NCBI RefSeq assembly: GCF_039912695.1
Contig: NZ_JBDSPJ010000022.1
Coordinates: forward strand, 186,001-250,000
Length of the DNA: 64,000 nt
Direction: 5' to 3'
Source: Pseudolysinimonas_A sp039912695
GTDB lineage: Bacteria; Actinomycetota; Actinomycetes; Actinomycetales; Microbacteriaceae
Shown: positions 33,524-42,132 of the stretch, in pieces
How positions within the stretch are numbered: the stretch's first letter is position 1
Layout of the letters: every line of letters starts with the position of its first letter
Position numbers and translations under genes: made by a program
Notes under the pieces: model-generated
What the model saw: the letters and a program-made list of their open reading frames with translations, nothing else
Told to the model about the DNA's origin: nothing
Databases searched by the model: none

Positions 33524-34521
33524 AACTCGCGGGAGGCGATGTCGTCGTCTCCCGCGAGAACGGTCACGTAGGGCCGACCTCTTCGGCGGCTCAGGCGCAC
33601 CGTCGCCGTCGCTCCCGCCGCCCGACGCACCAAGTCAGCCGCCCAAACGAGCGCGTCGGACGCCAGAGCATTGCCGGGTTGTTCATCGCGAAGATCGTCG
33701 CCGAGGTCATCCAAGAGCACGACCTCGACTCCGCGTTGACGTGCCGCGCGCGCTTCCGTCGTCAGCGGTTCCCTAGCTAGACGCCGCCCCCGCAATACGT
33801 CCCGAAGGGCGCCCTCGACCAAGATCGCCTCCTTACGAACGGCGGGGTCATCCTCATCGGCGGCGATGCGCTCCAACACCGAGGTGCTTAGCGAGCGAAT
33901 CGCGGCGAGCTCGGTGCGACGCTCGCGAATGGCGGCGGATCGCAACACCTCGGATCGAACCCGCTGCCGCTGCTCGGCTTGGTAGGCGGCGACAGTGCGG
34001 GCGGCGAGGGACAGCCCGATCGCTGCTACCTGTACGGCTACGAGAGTCGCCAACGGGCGTGCGATGACGCCGATCCAGTGTGCGACGTCCTCGCCGCTGA
34101 CGGCGGCCCAGGTCAGCACGACAGCGGTGAGCAGCGCCATCCCGACCCATCCCACCGCCGGGCGGCGTCGCAGCACGATCACGATCAGAACGGTGGCTGC
34201 TGCTCGCAGGTACCACGGCGAATAGCCCGATTCCTCGCTCGGGGGATCCCAGAAGACCGCCGCGGCCGCGACAACCGCGAGACCTGCGGCGAGGGCCGAC
34301 CACCCCGCTCGGAGCGGGTCGCGGCGCGGGAAGAGTGCCGCACCCGCGGCCACCACGAGGAGTGCCCAGGTCAGCCACGCCCCGGAGCGCGGGATGCCGC
34401 CTGCTGGGTCGAGCAGGAGCAACGCGAGGTCTGTTCCGGTGATCAGCACCCAGAGCAGCGCGCTAATCCGCCACGAACCGCCCAGCACGTCCGCGACGCT
34501 CGACGCCGCGGGGGTCGTCAT
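33520..34521 (-). CDS. Histidine-kinase-like membrane protein lacking catalytic motifs
   Basis: 333 residues: five or six transmembrane helices (about 20-170), a coiled-coil segment (AAYQAEQRQRVRSEVLRSAAIRERRTEL), and a small domain shaped like a kinase ATPase domain but with no N, G1 or G2 box. It matches the adjacent kinase in layout, and the start overlaps that kinase's stop as ATGA (34521-34518). Likely a regulatory or pseudo-kinase partner; function unproven. Convergent with CopC, overlapping its last bases. Confidence 0.6.
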   Translation of the reverse strand: MTTPAASSVADVLGGSWRISALLWVLITGTDLALLLLDPAGGIPRSGAWLTWALLVVAAGAALFPRRDPLRAGWSALAAGLAVVAAAAVFWDPPSEESGYSPWYLRAAATVLIVIVLRRRPAVGWVGMALLTAVVLTWAAVSGEDVAHWIGVIARPLATLVAVQVAAIGLSLAARTVAAYQAEQRQRVRSEVLRSAAIRERRTELAAIRSLSTSVLERIAADEDDPAVRKEAILVEGALRDVLRGRRLAREPLTTEARAARQRGVEVVLLDDLGDDLRDEQPGNALASDALVWAADLVRRAAGATATVRLSRRRGRPYVTVLAGDDDIASREF

Positions 34522-35735
34522 CCCCACCGCAAATCCACCCGAGTACCTTTTCCCGGCGTCGAGTCGATGCTGGCTCGACCTCCCGGTACCTCTCGCATTC
34601 GGGCAACGATGCTGCGCGCAACTCCGAGACGACGGGAGGGAACGTCGCCGGGGCGAAACCCACGCCCGTCGTCGGCGATCGAAATGGTGAGGATGCCGTC
34701 CGAGAATTCGAGACGCACCGTCCGGCCGACGGAGTCATCCTGATCGCCGGCGTGCACCATGCTGTTGCGCAAGCTCTCGCCGCTCGCATCGAGCAGCGCC
34801 GTTGCGGCGTCGGCCGGCAGAACGAGGTCTCCGAGATCCGCTGCCTCAAAACTCGCCAAGGGGGCGATCGCCGTGACCAAACCCCGCAGTCGACGCAGGA
34901 ACTCATCAGCCGCAAGGGGGGCGTCGTCCGGCTCGAAACCGGTCTCTGACTCGAGCGCCTCGAGCCGCTCCATCGTGGCCGAGGCAAGGCGCGCAGGGGT
35001 TACCGTCGCTGACCGCACGCCCATTCCGACGACGCGCAGCACGTGCAGAATCTCGTCATGCGCGAGCAGCTCGATGCGTCGACGCTCGATCGCTTTCGCC
35101 TCCGCCGCGCTGTCGCGGCGCACCGCTTCGATCGCCTCCTCCGCCGACCGATCCAGTTCCCGCGCGGCGCGCACGACAGCCAGAACGAGGATGGCCAGCA
35201 GCACGGTCACCGTTGTGTTGACCACGGAATCTTCCAGAGCGAGCCGTGGGTTCGCCGACTCGGAACTCAGAAGGCGCGCGAAGAACCCAGCAACCGTGAG
35301 AGTGGCGAGGTAGACCCACCCGAACCGCGCTGTCACGGTCAACATCGCCGCCAGGGCATACGACGTCAAGACCCGCAATGGCCAGGCTGCACCGGCGGCG
35401 TCAGGCAACCCCCCGATGCCCGCGGCCGGGACGATCAGAACCACCGTGAGCAGACCGAAGACAGCGAATGCCAAGCCGGCGACCTGCAACGCCCGACCGC
35501 GTGAGAACCACGGGAGCGACAGAAGCACTGCCGCGGCCAGCACCTGCCCCGCAATCGTGGGAAACGCCCACCACGCGCCGTACTGGTGGAACTGGCCGCG
35601 GTAGACCGCGAAGTCGGTGACCAGGTTGCTCACGATGCCGATGCCGAGCGCGAAGGTGATCAGCCGCCGGATCCGAAGCTCCGCCTGCCCGGGCTGCCTG
35701 CTGAGCAGCACTGGGCTGCCGACCGCCGCTCTCAC
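34518..35735 (-). CDS. Sensor histidine kinase (NarL-type partner)
   Basis: 405 residues. Membrane domain of about six helices (residues 25-185), a helical dimer region with the candidate phospho-His segment RRRIELLAHDEILHVL, and a HATPase_c domain with the N box (SLRNSMVHAGDQ), the G1 box ISIADDGRGF and the G2-like GKGTRVDL. HisKA_3-like. GTG start overlaps the response regulator stop as GTGA (35732-35735). Confidence 0.85.
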   Translation of the reverse strand: MRAAVGSPVLLSRQPGQAELRIRRLITFALGIGIVSNLVTDFAVYRGQFHQYGAWWAFPTIAGQVLAAAVLLSLPWFSRGRALQVAGLAFAVFGLLTVVLIVPAAGIGGLPDAAGAAWPLRVLTSYALAAMLTVTARFGWVYLATLTVAGFFARLLSSESANPRLALEDSVVNTTVTVLLAILVLAVVRAARELDRSAEEAIEAVRRDSAAEAKAIERRRIELLAHDEILHVLRVVGMGVRSATVTPARLASATMERLEALESETGFEPDDAPLAADEFLRRLRGLVTAIAPLASFEAADLGDLVLPADAATALLDASGESLRNSMVHAGDQDDSVGRTVRLEFSDGILTISIADDGRGFRPGDVPSRRLGVARSIVARMREVPGGRASIDSTPGKGTRVDLRWG

Positions 35736-36388
35736 TCCGGGTCGCCGGGCAACGGCAGGTGGCCGTCTTCGAGAGCACGGAACACCAGTTCGCTGCGCGA
35801 CTCAGCCGACCGCCCCACCCGCGCGTACTTGTCGCGCAGTCGACGCAGGTGCACCTCGATCGTCGGGATCGCGATCCCCAGTTTCGCGGCGACGTTCTTC
35901 GCCGGCATCCCGGACGCCATCAGCCCCAGCACGTCCTGCTCACGCGGGCTCAGCCCAGCGTCTGCGATGCCCGCATCCGATGCGACCGCAGCAGCCCAGT
36001 CAGTGGCGAAGGCGAGTTCTCCGGCGGCGCAGCGTTCGAGGGCATCCACCAGCTCAGCGACGGATGACGACTTGCGCACGAGACCCGAGATCGGTGCCCG
36101 GGCAGCGAGCCGGATGAGGTAGGGACTCTCGCCGGCGGTGTAGACGACGACCGCCGCCCCGCGAGCGATGAGTATTTCGGCATTCTGTACCGGCGACGAT
36201 CCGTCGGCGAGGCGGAGGTCGAGCACGACGATCCCGGCGCGTGGTCGGGCCTCGACGAATTCGGCCACGGTCGCGAACCTGCCGATGTAGTCGAGTGAAC
36301 GCGAAGACGCGAGAGCTGCGTCGAGCGCGACTCCGACCAGCTCGTGGTCGTCGACGAGCGCGACTCGGGTGGCGACCTGGGCTGTCAC
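35732..36388 (-). CDS. LuxR/NarL family response regulator
   Basis: 218 residues. Receiver domain with the phospho-acceptor Asp in IVVLDLRL, then a LuxR-type HTH (LSPREQDVLGLMASGMPAKNVAAKLGIAIPTIEVHLRRL). Partner of the kinase encoded next. The GTG at 36388 (V-T-A-Q-V-A-T-R-V-A-L) gives a receiver domain that starts normally; a longer frame with an ATG at 36439 is less likely. Operon: regulator, kinase, kinase-like protein. Confidence 0.85.
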   Translation of the reverse strand: MTAQVATRVALVDDHELVGVALDAALASSRSLDYIGRFATVAEFVEARPRAGIVVLDLRLADGSSPVQNAEILIARGAAVVVYTAGESPYLIRLAARAPISGLVRKSSSVAELVDALERCAAGELAFATDWAAAVASDAGIADAGLSPREQDVLGLMASGMPAKNVAAKLGIAIPTIEVHLRRLRDKYARVGRSAESRSELVFRALEDGHLPLPGDPE

Positions 36389-36493
36389 GCCCGCAGTCTC
36401 GCACACCGCTGATGCCGGGTGGGCGTCATGGGTTTCCATGACTCGTGGCCATCGAAGCCACCCACCAACATCAGAACCGATGGAAGGAAGCAC

Positions 36494-36751
36494 GTGAACG
36501 AAATCGTTTCGTGGGCGGCACTGGCCCTAGGGGTCGGACTGATCCTGACCCACCTGACCGTTGCGATCGCAGCGGCCGTGAAAGCTCCGGGCGGAGACAT
36601 CCGGATGCACTCCGACTCGACCCGGCGCGTTTTCGACCTGCTCGAGCGCCTCGTTCACAAGACCACCTTCGTCGCCGCAGGCGTCGTACTCGTGTTCATC
36701 GCCGCGATGGCTTCGGGCGCCTTCCGCACGACCGTCGTGCTGGGTCATTGA
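36494..36751 (+). CDS. Small membrane protein, 85 residues
   Basis: Two hydrophobic segments (about 5-25 and 55-76) joined by a polar loop. GTG start with GGAAGGA 5 bases upstream. No family recognised. It lies divergently from the response regulator and 70 bases before a lipoprotein gene. Confidence 0.5.
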   Translation: MNEIVSWAALALGVGLILTHLTVAIAAAVKAPGGDIRMHSDSTRRVFDLLERLVHKTTFVAAGVVLVFIAAMASGAFRTTVVLGH

Positions 36752-36821
36752 TGGAAAGAACACGCTCAGCACCGGCTCTCGACCGACAGGCCCTCCCCTC
36801 CCACCAACCCAAGGAGTAAAA

Positions 36822-37382
36822 ATGAACCAGCCAACTTCGCGCAGCATGACGATTCGCTTCGGTGCGGGGGTGATGCTGTTCGCCGCCGTGATCCTTTCGG
36901 GCTGTGCCGGGACATCCTCTCCTGAGGACGCCGCCGACCCCGCCTCACCCGAGACGACTGAGCCAGCAACCGCATGCCCCAACGGCCTCGTCGACTATGT
37001 GCGGCAGTTCCAGCCTGACGGTACCGAGGTCGCCGAAGCCGAACCCGCCGACCTCACGCCGTCGGCCGCGGTCGCCGCTCTCGCAGAGGGCGACTGTGTT
37101 CTGACGGTACGCGGCGTGGAAGCCGAGATCCTTTACGACGAGTGGTGGGTCTTCCTGCCGGGCGCGTCGAGGGACGAGGTCGACGCCGCGCTCGTAGCCG
37201 ATGGATTCAGCCAGTCATTCCCCGTCGACGCTCCCTACCAGTACGGGCTGGCCGTCGACGCCGAGCGCTACTGGCTGGTGCACGCGACCCCGGTCGCGGA
37301 CTACGTGCATCTGAGCGGAATGGACCGGTATTTCGACTCGGCGACGTATTTCGTCTGGTTCTCCGCCGGGAGCCGGGGCTAG
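36822..37382 (+). CDS. Putative lipoprotein, paralogue of the one at 59485
   Basis: 186 residues. Lipobox LSGC with C28 at the end of a hydrophobic signal. Cysteines at about 52 and 92, with the pattern ACPNGLVDYV. The domain resembles the lipoprotein at 59485-60015 (CPVGLVDAL, and GFSQSFP versus GWTQPFP), so they are likely paralogues. Function unknown. ATG with AAGGAG upstream. Confidence 0.7.
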   Translation: MNQPTSRSMTIRFGAGVMLFAAVILSGCAGTSSPEDAADPASPETTEPATACPNGLVDYVRQFQPDGTEVAEAEPADLTPSAAVAALAEGDCVLTVRGVEAEILYDEWWVFLPGASRDEVDAALVADGFSQSFPVDAPYQYGLAVDAERYWLVHATPVADYVHLSGMDRYFDSATYFVWFSAGSRG

Positions 37383-37449
37383 CCCGGCAGCAATCAGATC
37401 AGCGAGTACTAGGAACCGAGGAGCAGAACCTCGTACAGGTAAGAAGAGA

Positions 37450-37483
37450 AACGGCCGCGGTCCCCTGAGGGGCCGCGGCCGTT
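37450..37483. terminator. Bidirectional hairpin terminator
   Basis: AACGGCCGCGG (37450-37460) and CCGCGGCCGTT (37473-37483), with an inner CCCC-TGA-GGGG stem: an almost perfect GC-rich hairpin of over 14 bp between the convergent lipoprotein and clpP2. Confidence 0.85.
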
Positions 37484-37513
37484 CTGGATGCGCACGTGGG
37501 CGATGAACGCGCG

Positions 37514-38224
37514 CTACTTGACGAGCGCGGCCGGCTGGTTCTTGCGGCTGGTGAGCACCTGGTCGATCAGGCCGTACTCCAGCGCTTCGGCGGCCGACAG
37601 GATCTTGTCGCGCTCGATGTCACGGTTGACCTCTTCGGCCGTCTTGTTCGAGTGCTTCGACAGCGTCTCCTCGAGCCAGGTGCGCAGACGCATGACCTCG
37701 GCTGCCTGAATCTCGATATCCGACGCCTGACCCCGGCCTGCCTCGCCGACCGCGGGCTGGTGGATGAGCACCCGTGCGTTGGGCAGCGCGAGACGCTTGC
37801 CCGGCTCACCGGCGGCCGCGATGACGGCGGCAGCGGAAGCCGCCTGTCCGAGCACGACCGTCATCACCTGCGGACGGATGTACTGCATCGTGTCGTAGAT
37901 CGCGGTCATGGCCGTGAACGAGCCACCGGGGCTGTTGATGTACATCACGATGTCGCGGTCGGGGTCCATGCTCTCGAGCACAAGCAACTGGGCCATGATG
38001 TCATCCGCCGACGCGTCGTCGACCTGCACGCCGAGGAAGATGATGCGGTCCTCGAAGAGTTTCGCGTACGGGTCTTGACGCTTGAAGCCGTAGGCGGTGC
38101 GCTCCTCGAAGGAGGGCAAGATGTAGCGCCCTTCGGGCGCACCGACGAGTGGAGTGCGGCTCTGCGGCATCTTCGCAACGTCGAAGAGGGCGTCGCCACC
38201 GGCGCGGAAGGTGGGGGTTTCCAT
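37514..38224 (-). CDS. clpP2: ClpP protease proteolytic subunit 2
   Basis: 236 residues, with an N-terminal extension (about 40 residues) beyond typical ClpP. Catalytic S130 (GQAASAA), H155 (VLIHQP) and Asp in RDIERD. Actinobacterial ClpP1 and ClpP2 form a mixed tetradecamer. Lies 14 bases after clpP1 on the same strand, with which it forms an operon. Confidence 0.95.
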   Translation of the reverse strand: METPTFRAGGDALFDVAKMPQSRTPLVGAPEGRYILPSFEERTAYGFKRQDPYAKLFEDRIIFLGVQVDDASADDIMAQLLVLESMDPDRDIVMYINSPGGSFTAMTAIYDTMQYIRPQVMTVVLGQAASAAAVIAAAGEPGKRLALPNARVLIHQPAVGEAGRGQASDIEIQAAEVMRLRTWLEETLSKHSNKTAEEVNRDIERDKILSAAEALEYGLIDQVLTSRKNQPAALVK

Positions 38225-38238
38225 GATCGTTCCGATCC

Positions 38239-38820
38239 TTACTTGGTGCCGCCGCCGCCGACGACGTCGGAAGCAGATTCGCGGATGTGGTCGACGAAGC
38301 CGTATTCGAGGGCTTCCTGGGCGGTGAACCAGCGGTCGCGGTCACCGTCGGCGTTGACCTGCTCGACCGACTTGCCGGTCTGCTCGGCGGTGATTTCGGC
38401 GAGACGCTTCTTCATGTCGAGAATGAGCGCGGCCTGGGTCTGGATGTCGGATGACGTACCGCCGAATCCACCGTGCGGCTGGTGCAGCAGCACGCGCGCG
38501 TTCGGCGTGATGTAGCGCTTGCCCTTGGTGCCCGCCGTCAGCAGGAGCTGCCCCATCGAGGCGGCCATGCCGATTCCGACGGTGACAATGTCGTTGGGAA
38601 CGAACTGCATGGTGTCGTAGATCGCCATGCCCGCCGTAATCGAACCGCCGGGTGAGTTGACGTACAAGAAGATGTCTTTGTCCGCGTCTTCCGCGGCGAG
38701 CAAGAGCAGCTTCGCCGCGATCTCGTTCGCGTTGTCGTCACGCACTTCCGACCCGAGCCAGATGATGCGGTCCTTCAACAGGCGATCGAAGACGCTCGGC
38801 GTGAATGCCGGTTCGGCCAT
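38239..38820 (-). CDS. clpP1: ClpP protease proteolytic subunit 1
   Basis: 193 residues, standard ClpP length. Catalytic S88 (GMAASMG) and H113 (VLLHQPHGG), Asp in the NADGDRDRWF motif. It acts with ClpP2 and with ClpX. The clpX gene is separate, about 10 kb to the left. Promoter should lie in 38821-38947, shared with the divergent SDR gene. Confidence 0.95.
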   Translation of the reverse strand: MAEPAFTPSVFDRLLKDRIIWLGSEVRDDNANEIAAKLLLLAAEDADKDIFLYVNSPGGSITAGMAIYDTMQFVPNDIVTVGIGMAASMGQLLLTAGTKGKRYITPNARVLLHQPHGGFGGTSSDIQTQAALILDMKKRLAEITAEQTGKSVEQVNADGDRDRWFTAQEALEYGFVDHIRESASDVVGGGGTK

Positions 38821-38947
38821 GTCGGAAACTCCTTCTGCTTGATTCCGAGGTCGAATCTACTTGGCGGGCTCGACCCCCCGTGGCTCTGTTCGCCGTGGGC
38901 AGAGCGCAACACACTGACGAGAGGGCGCGCGGTGCGATGATCAGCCC

Positions 38948-39736
38948 ATGACCATCGACTATCGCGGCACGACCGCACTCGTGACCGGAGCATCTTCAGG
39001 GCTCGGCGAGCAATTCGCCCGGCAACTCGCTGCTCGCGGCGCGAACCTGGTGCTCGTCGCTCGGCGAGCCGACCGGCTCGAAGCTCTCGCCAGCGACCTG
39101 CGCGCGGCTCACAGCGTGACGGTGGATGTCATCCCGGCCGATCTCTCGAAAGCTCGGCCGGGCCGCGCCTTGGGGAAGGAACTCGCGAAACGCGGGATCA
39201 CCGTCAACACCGTGATCGCCAACGCCGGGTTTGGCTCCTTCGCTGCCTTCCAAGACGAGGACGCCGATCGCGTTGCGGATGAGGTCGCGCTCAATGTCGC
39301 GGCGGTCGTTGACATCACGCGTGAGTTTTACCCGGCGATGCTTGCCGCCGGAACCGGTGCGCTCGTCACCGTAGCCAGTACGGCCGCTTTCCAGCCGGTG
39401 CCGAAGATGGCGATCTACGGGGCGACGAAAGCGTTCGTGCTGAGCTTCACGGAGGCGCTCTGGTACGAGTCGCGGCACAGTGGCTTGCGGGTGCTGGCGC
39501 TGTGCCCCGGCGCGACGGAGACCGAGTTCTTCGACGTCGCGGGCAATGGCGAACGGTTCGGTTTCAACCGCGACACGGCCGCGAATGTGGTGAAACGGGC
39601 AATGAAAGCACTCGACAAGCGCAACGGGCGCGGCAGCCTGATCTCGGGTGCCGGCAATGCGTTCGGGGCGGTAGCAGTCAGGATGCTTCCGCGCGGCCTC
39701 GCGACCGCGATGGCCGGACGGCTTACCGGGGCTTGA
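38948..39736 (+). CDS. Short-chain dehydrogenase/reductase (SDR)
   Basis: 262 residues. Cofactor motif TALVTGASSGLGEQFA at about 9-24, NAG motif (IANAGFGS), catalytic Y-x-x-x-K in YGATKAF, and RRADR indicating NADP preference. DltE/YqjQ-like classical SDR; substrate unknown. ATG, with GATGAT 6 bases upstream as a possible leaderless -10. Its stop lies in the first unit of a 16-bp tandem repeat. Confidence 0.88.
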   Translation: MTIDYRGTTALVTGASSGLGEQFARQLAARGANLVLVARRADRLEALASDLRAAHSVTVDVIPADLSKARPGRALGKELAKRGITVNTVIANAGFGSFAAFQDEDADRVADEVALNVAAVVDITREFYPAMLAAGTGALVTVASTAAFQPVPKMAIYGATKAFVLSFTEALWYESRHSGLRVLALCPGATETEFFDVAGNGERFGFNRDTAANVVKRAMKALDKRNGRGSLISGAGNAFGAVAVRMLPRGLATAMAGRLTGA

Positions 39737-39794
39737 GGTTTGCCGCGCCTGAGGTCTGCCGGGCCTGAGGTCTGCCGGGCCTGAGGTTTGCCGG
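39731..39794 (+). repeat. 16-bp tandem repeat, four units
   Basis: GCCTGAGGTCTGCCGG-like units at 39731, 39747, 39763 and 39779 (two identical, others with 1-2 changes), starting at the end of the SDR gene and running into the gap before DUF1697. A degenerate fifth unit follows. Confidence 0.9.
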
Positions 39795-39811
39795 GGCCCG
39801 AGGTACGGGGG

Positions 39812-40327
39812 TCAGCCCAACAGTTTTTCCAAGGTGTTGAGGTTGCGGGTGGTCAACCACTGCTTGTGCTTCGACGACCCTTGGGCTTTGCCCATCGCGC
39901 TGTCGAGGGTCGAGCCTTTCGGGACTGTCCAATAGATGACCCCCTCGCGCTCGGCTGCCTGCTCGAGGGCTGGGTCGAGGGGAACTGCCAGCAGTTCTCG
40001 TCGCACGTCGGGCTGTACGACAAAGACGACGTAAGCGTGGCGGTCGTCGCTGCGCGTGAACGGATACGCCGCGACGATGTCGGCCACCGCATCCTGAGTC
40101 AGCACGTGAACCCACGCCTCGTACCCGAAGTGCCCACGTAGGGCGGTCTCGAGTTTCTCTTTCGCGACCTCAGCGCTATCTGTGGTCGTCAGCAGCACAT
40201 TGCCGCTCGCGAGCACCGTCTTCACGTCGGCATACCCGAGGCCACGAATGACCTGCGCGAGTTCCGCCATCTTGATGGTCACCCCGCCGACATTCACCCC
40301 GCGAAGGAGTGCGACGTAGCGAGTCAT
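39812..40327 (-). CDS. DUF1697 family protein
   Basis: 171 residues. Hallmarks: RYVALLRGVNVGG at the N-terminus, LASGNVLL, and the conserved ERE/GVIYWTVPKG region. Function unknown; cytoplasmic. Ends close to the 16-bp repeat of the SDR gene and lies 21 bases downstream of the tig stop. Confidence 0.9.
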   Translation of the reverse strand: MTRYVALLRGVNVGGVTIKMAELAQVIRGLGYADVKTVLASGNVLLTTTDSAEVAKEKLETALRGHFGYEAWVHVLTQDAVADIVAAYPFTRSDDRHAYVVFVVQPDVRRELLAVPLDPALEQAAEREGVIYWTVPKGSTLDSAMGKAQGSSKHKQWLTTRNLNTLEKLLG

Positions 40328-40348
40328 TTCGAACTCAGAACCCGAGAG

Positions 40349-41791
40349 CTAGCTGTGGTCGTGACCGAAGTGTTCGTTGCCGGCTTTGCGACCGTGCGAG
40401 TCCTTGCCGGATCCCTTTGCAGACCCGGAACCAGAACCGGACCCCGGCGCGTGGTCGTGACCTGCGTGATCGTCGGCTTCGGCGAACGCGTCGCCCTGGC
40501 CGCCATCGTCGAGTACACGCGCGACGAACTCGGTGACATCCACAGCCTTGCCCTTGGTGTCGACAACTTTCGCCTTGCCCAGGATGGTCGCGAGCGCCTT
40601 GGATCGGGCGATCTCCCCGAGAACGCCGGGCAGTTGGCCGTTCTGGTCGAGCAACTTCACGAACTCGGTCGGGTCCATGCCGTACTGGGCGCTGGCCTGA
40701 ACGACGTAGGCGCTGAGTTCGTTCTGGTTGACCTTGATGTCTTCGGCTTCGGCGATCGTGTCAAGCAGGATCTGCTGACGGAACGTCTTCGTGCTCGATT
40801 CGATGACCTCGGCACGGTGCACGTCGTCTTCGAGTCGGCTCTCGTTCTCAAGGTGGCGGTGCACCTCGTCGTCGATCAGCTGCTGAGGAATCGGGATGTC
40901 GAGCTTCTCGAGCAGCACGTCGACGATCTTGTCGCGGGCTTCGATCGACTGGGCGAACTCTTTGCTCTTGCCGAGCTGTTCGCGAAGGTCGGAGCGCAGT
41001 TCACCGATGGTGTCGAACTGGCTGGCGATCTGGGCGAAGTCGTCGTCGGCCGCCGGGAGTTCGCGCTCCTTGACGGTGAGCAGGGTGACAGCGATCTGCG
41101 CCTTCTCACCTTCGTGGTCACCGCCGAGCAGCGACGACTCGAAGGTCGTCGATTCGCCAGCGGTCAGGGTGTCGAGCGCTTCGTCGATGCCCTCGATCAG
41201 TTCACCTGAGCCGAGCTCGTACGAGATGTTGTTGGCGGTGTCGACCTCGGCCCCGCCAATCGTGGCGTTCAGGTCGAGCGTGACGAAGTCGCCGCTCTTC
41301 GCCGGACGGTCAACCGTCACCAGCGTGCCGAATCGGCTGCGCAGGTTCTCAAGTTCGTTCTCGACCTCGTCGGGGCTGACCGTGACCGGCTCGACTTCGA
41401 GCTTGAGCGAGTCGTAGTTGGGAAGGTCAAACTCGGGACGCACATCGACCTCGACCGAAAGAATCAGGTCACCCGAGAAATCCTTCTCGCTGGGCAGCTG
41501 CTTCACGTCGGCAGTCGGGCGACCGAGCGGCTTCAAACCTTGTTCGGTGGCCGCTTCGCGGTAGTAGCGGTCGATTCCTTCGCTCACCGCGTGGTTGAGC
41601 ACCTCGGCGCGACCGACACGCTGATCGATGATCGGCGGCGGCACTTTGCCTTTGCGGAAGCCGGGGATGTTCACCGACTCGGCGATGTGCTCGTACGCGT
41701 GGGCGATGCCGGGCTTCAGCTCATCCTGCGTGACGGTGATGTTCAACTTCACGCGTGTGGGCGACAGGCGCTCGACGGTCGTCGTGACCAT
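40349..41791 (-). CDS. tig: Trigger factor
   Basis: 480 residues. Ribosome-binding N-terminal domain with the FRKGKVP signature (IPGFRKGKVPPPII), PPIase/FKBP middle domain, helical chaperone domain, and a C-terminal low-complexity tail that is rich in His, Gly and Ser (GHDHAP...GHDHS). Ribosome-bound chaperone for new proteins; the tail probably binds divalent metal. ATG with AGGAGACG upstream; tRNA-Pro lies just before it on the same strand. Confidence 0.96.
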   Translation of the reverse strand: MVTTTVERLSPTRVKLNITVTQDELKPGIAHAYEHIAESVNIPGFRKGKVPPPIIDQRVGRAEVLNHAVSEGIDRYYREAATEQGLKPLGRPTADVKQLPSEKDFSGDLILSVEVDVRPEFDLPNYDSLKLEVEPVTVSPDEVENELENLRSRFGTLVTVDRPAKSGDFVTLDLNATIGGAEVDTANNISYELGSGELIEGIDEALDTLTAGESTTFESSLLGGDHEGEKAQIAVTLLTVKERELPAADDDFAQIASQFDTIGELRSDLREQLGKSKEFAQSIEARDKIVDVLLEKLDIPIPQQLIDDEVHRHLENESRLEDDVHRAEVIESSTKTFRQQILLDTIAEAEDIKVNQNELSAYVVQASAQYGMDPTEFVKLLDQNGQLPGVLGEIARSKALATILGKAKVVDTKGKAVDVTEFVARVLDDGGQGDAFAEADDHAGHDHAPGSGSGSGSAKGSGKDSHGRKAGNEHFGHDHS

Positions 41792-41868
41792 GGGAATACG
41801 TCTCCTACTGCATCTGGATTGCTACTGCGTGGAATGCATTGCTACTACGGGAAATACGGGGGCCAGTC

Positions 41869-41945
41869 TGGTCGGGGCGACAGGATTCGAACCTGCGGCC
41901 TCCCGCTCCCAAAGCGGGCGCTCTACCAAGCTGAGCTACGCCCCG
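41869..41945 (-). tRNA. tRNA-Pro (anticodon TGG)
   Basis: Acceptor stem CGGGGCG (41945-41939) / CGCCCCG (41879-41873), discriminator A and an encoded CCA (41871-41869). D arm AGCTCAGCTTGGTAGAGC, anticodon stem CCCGC-TTTGGGA-GCGGG with TGG, T loop GTTCGAATC. Upstream of tig on the same strand. Confidence 0.95.
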
Positions 41946-41987
41946 GCGGGAAACGGCCCGGCACAGTCTAACGGAGCGGAATGCTCC

Positions 41988-42062
41988 GGATGCCGGGTGG
42001 TCGTCGGGTGGGTGCCCAGGTGGATGCCGGGTGGGCGCCGGGTGGATGCCGGGTGCGCGCCG
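41988..42062 (+). repeat. ~11-bp imperfect tandem repeat
   Basis: GGATGCCGGGT-like units (GGATGCCGGGT, GGGCGCCGGGT and similar) repeat about seven times with changes between the tRNA-Pro 5' end and the HNH gene's 3' end. Confidence 0.7.
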
Positions 42063-42132
42063 ACGGAGACCAGGTGAACACCAACGATGTTGCGTGGATG
42101 CGGACGGGGCAGAGCTCTCCCCATTCGCGGGA

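Noticed and set aside
38821..38947. Possible ClgR site upstream of clpP1 (TTCGC ... GCGCAA)
   Set aside because: The half-site spacing does not match the known ClgR consensus, so it is not supported.
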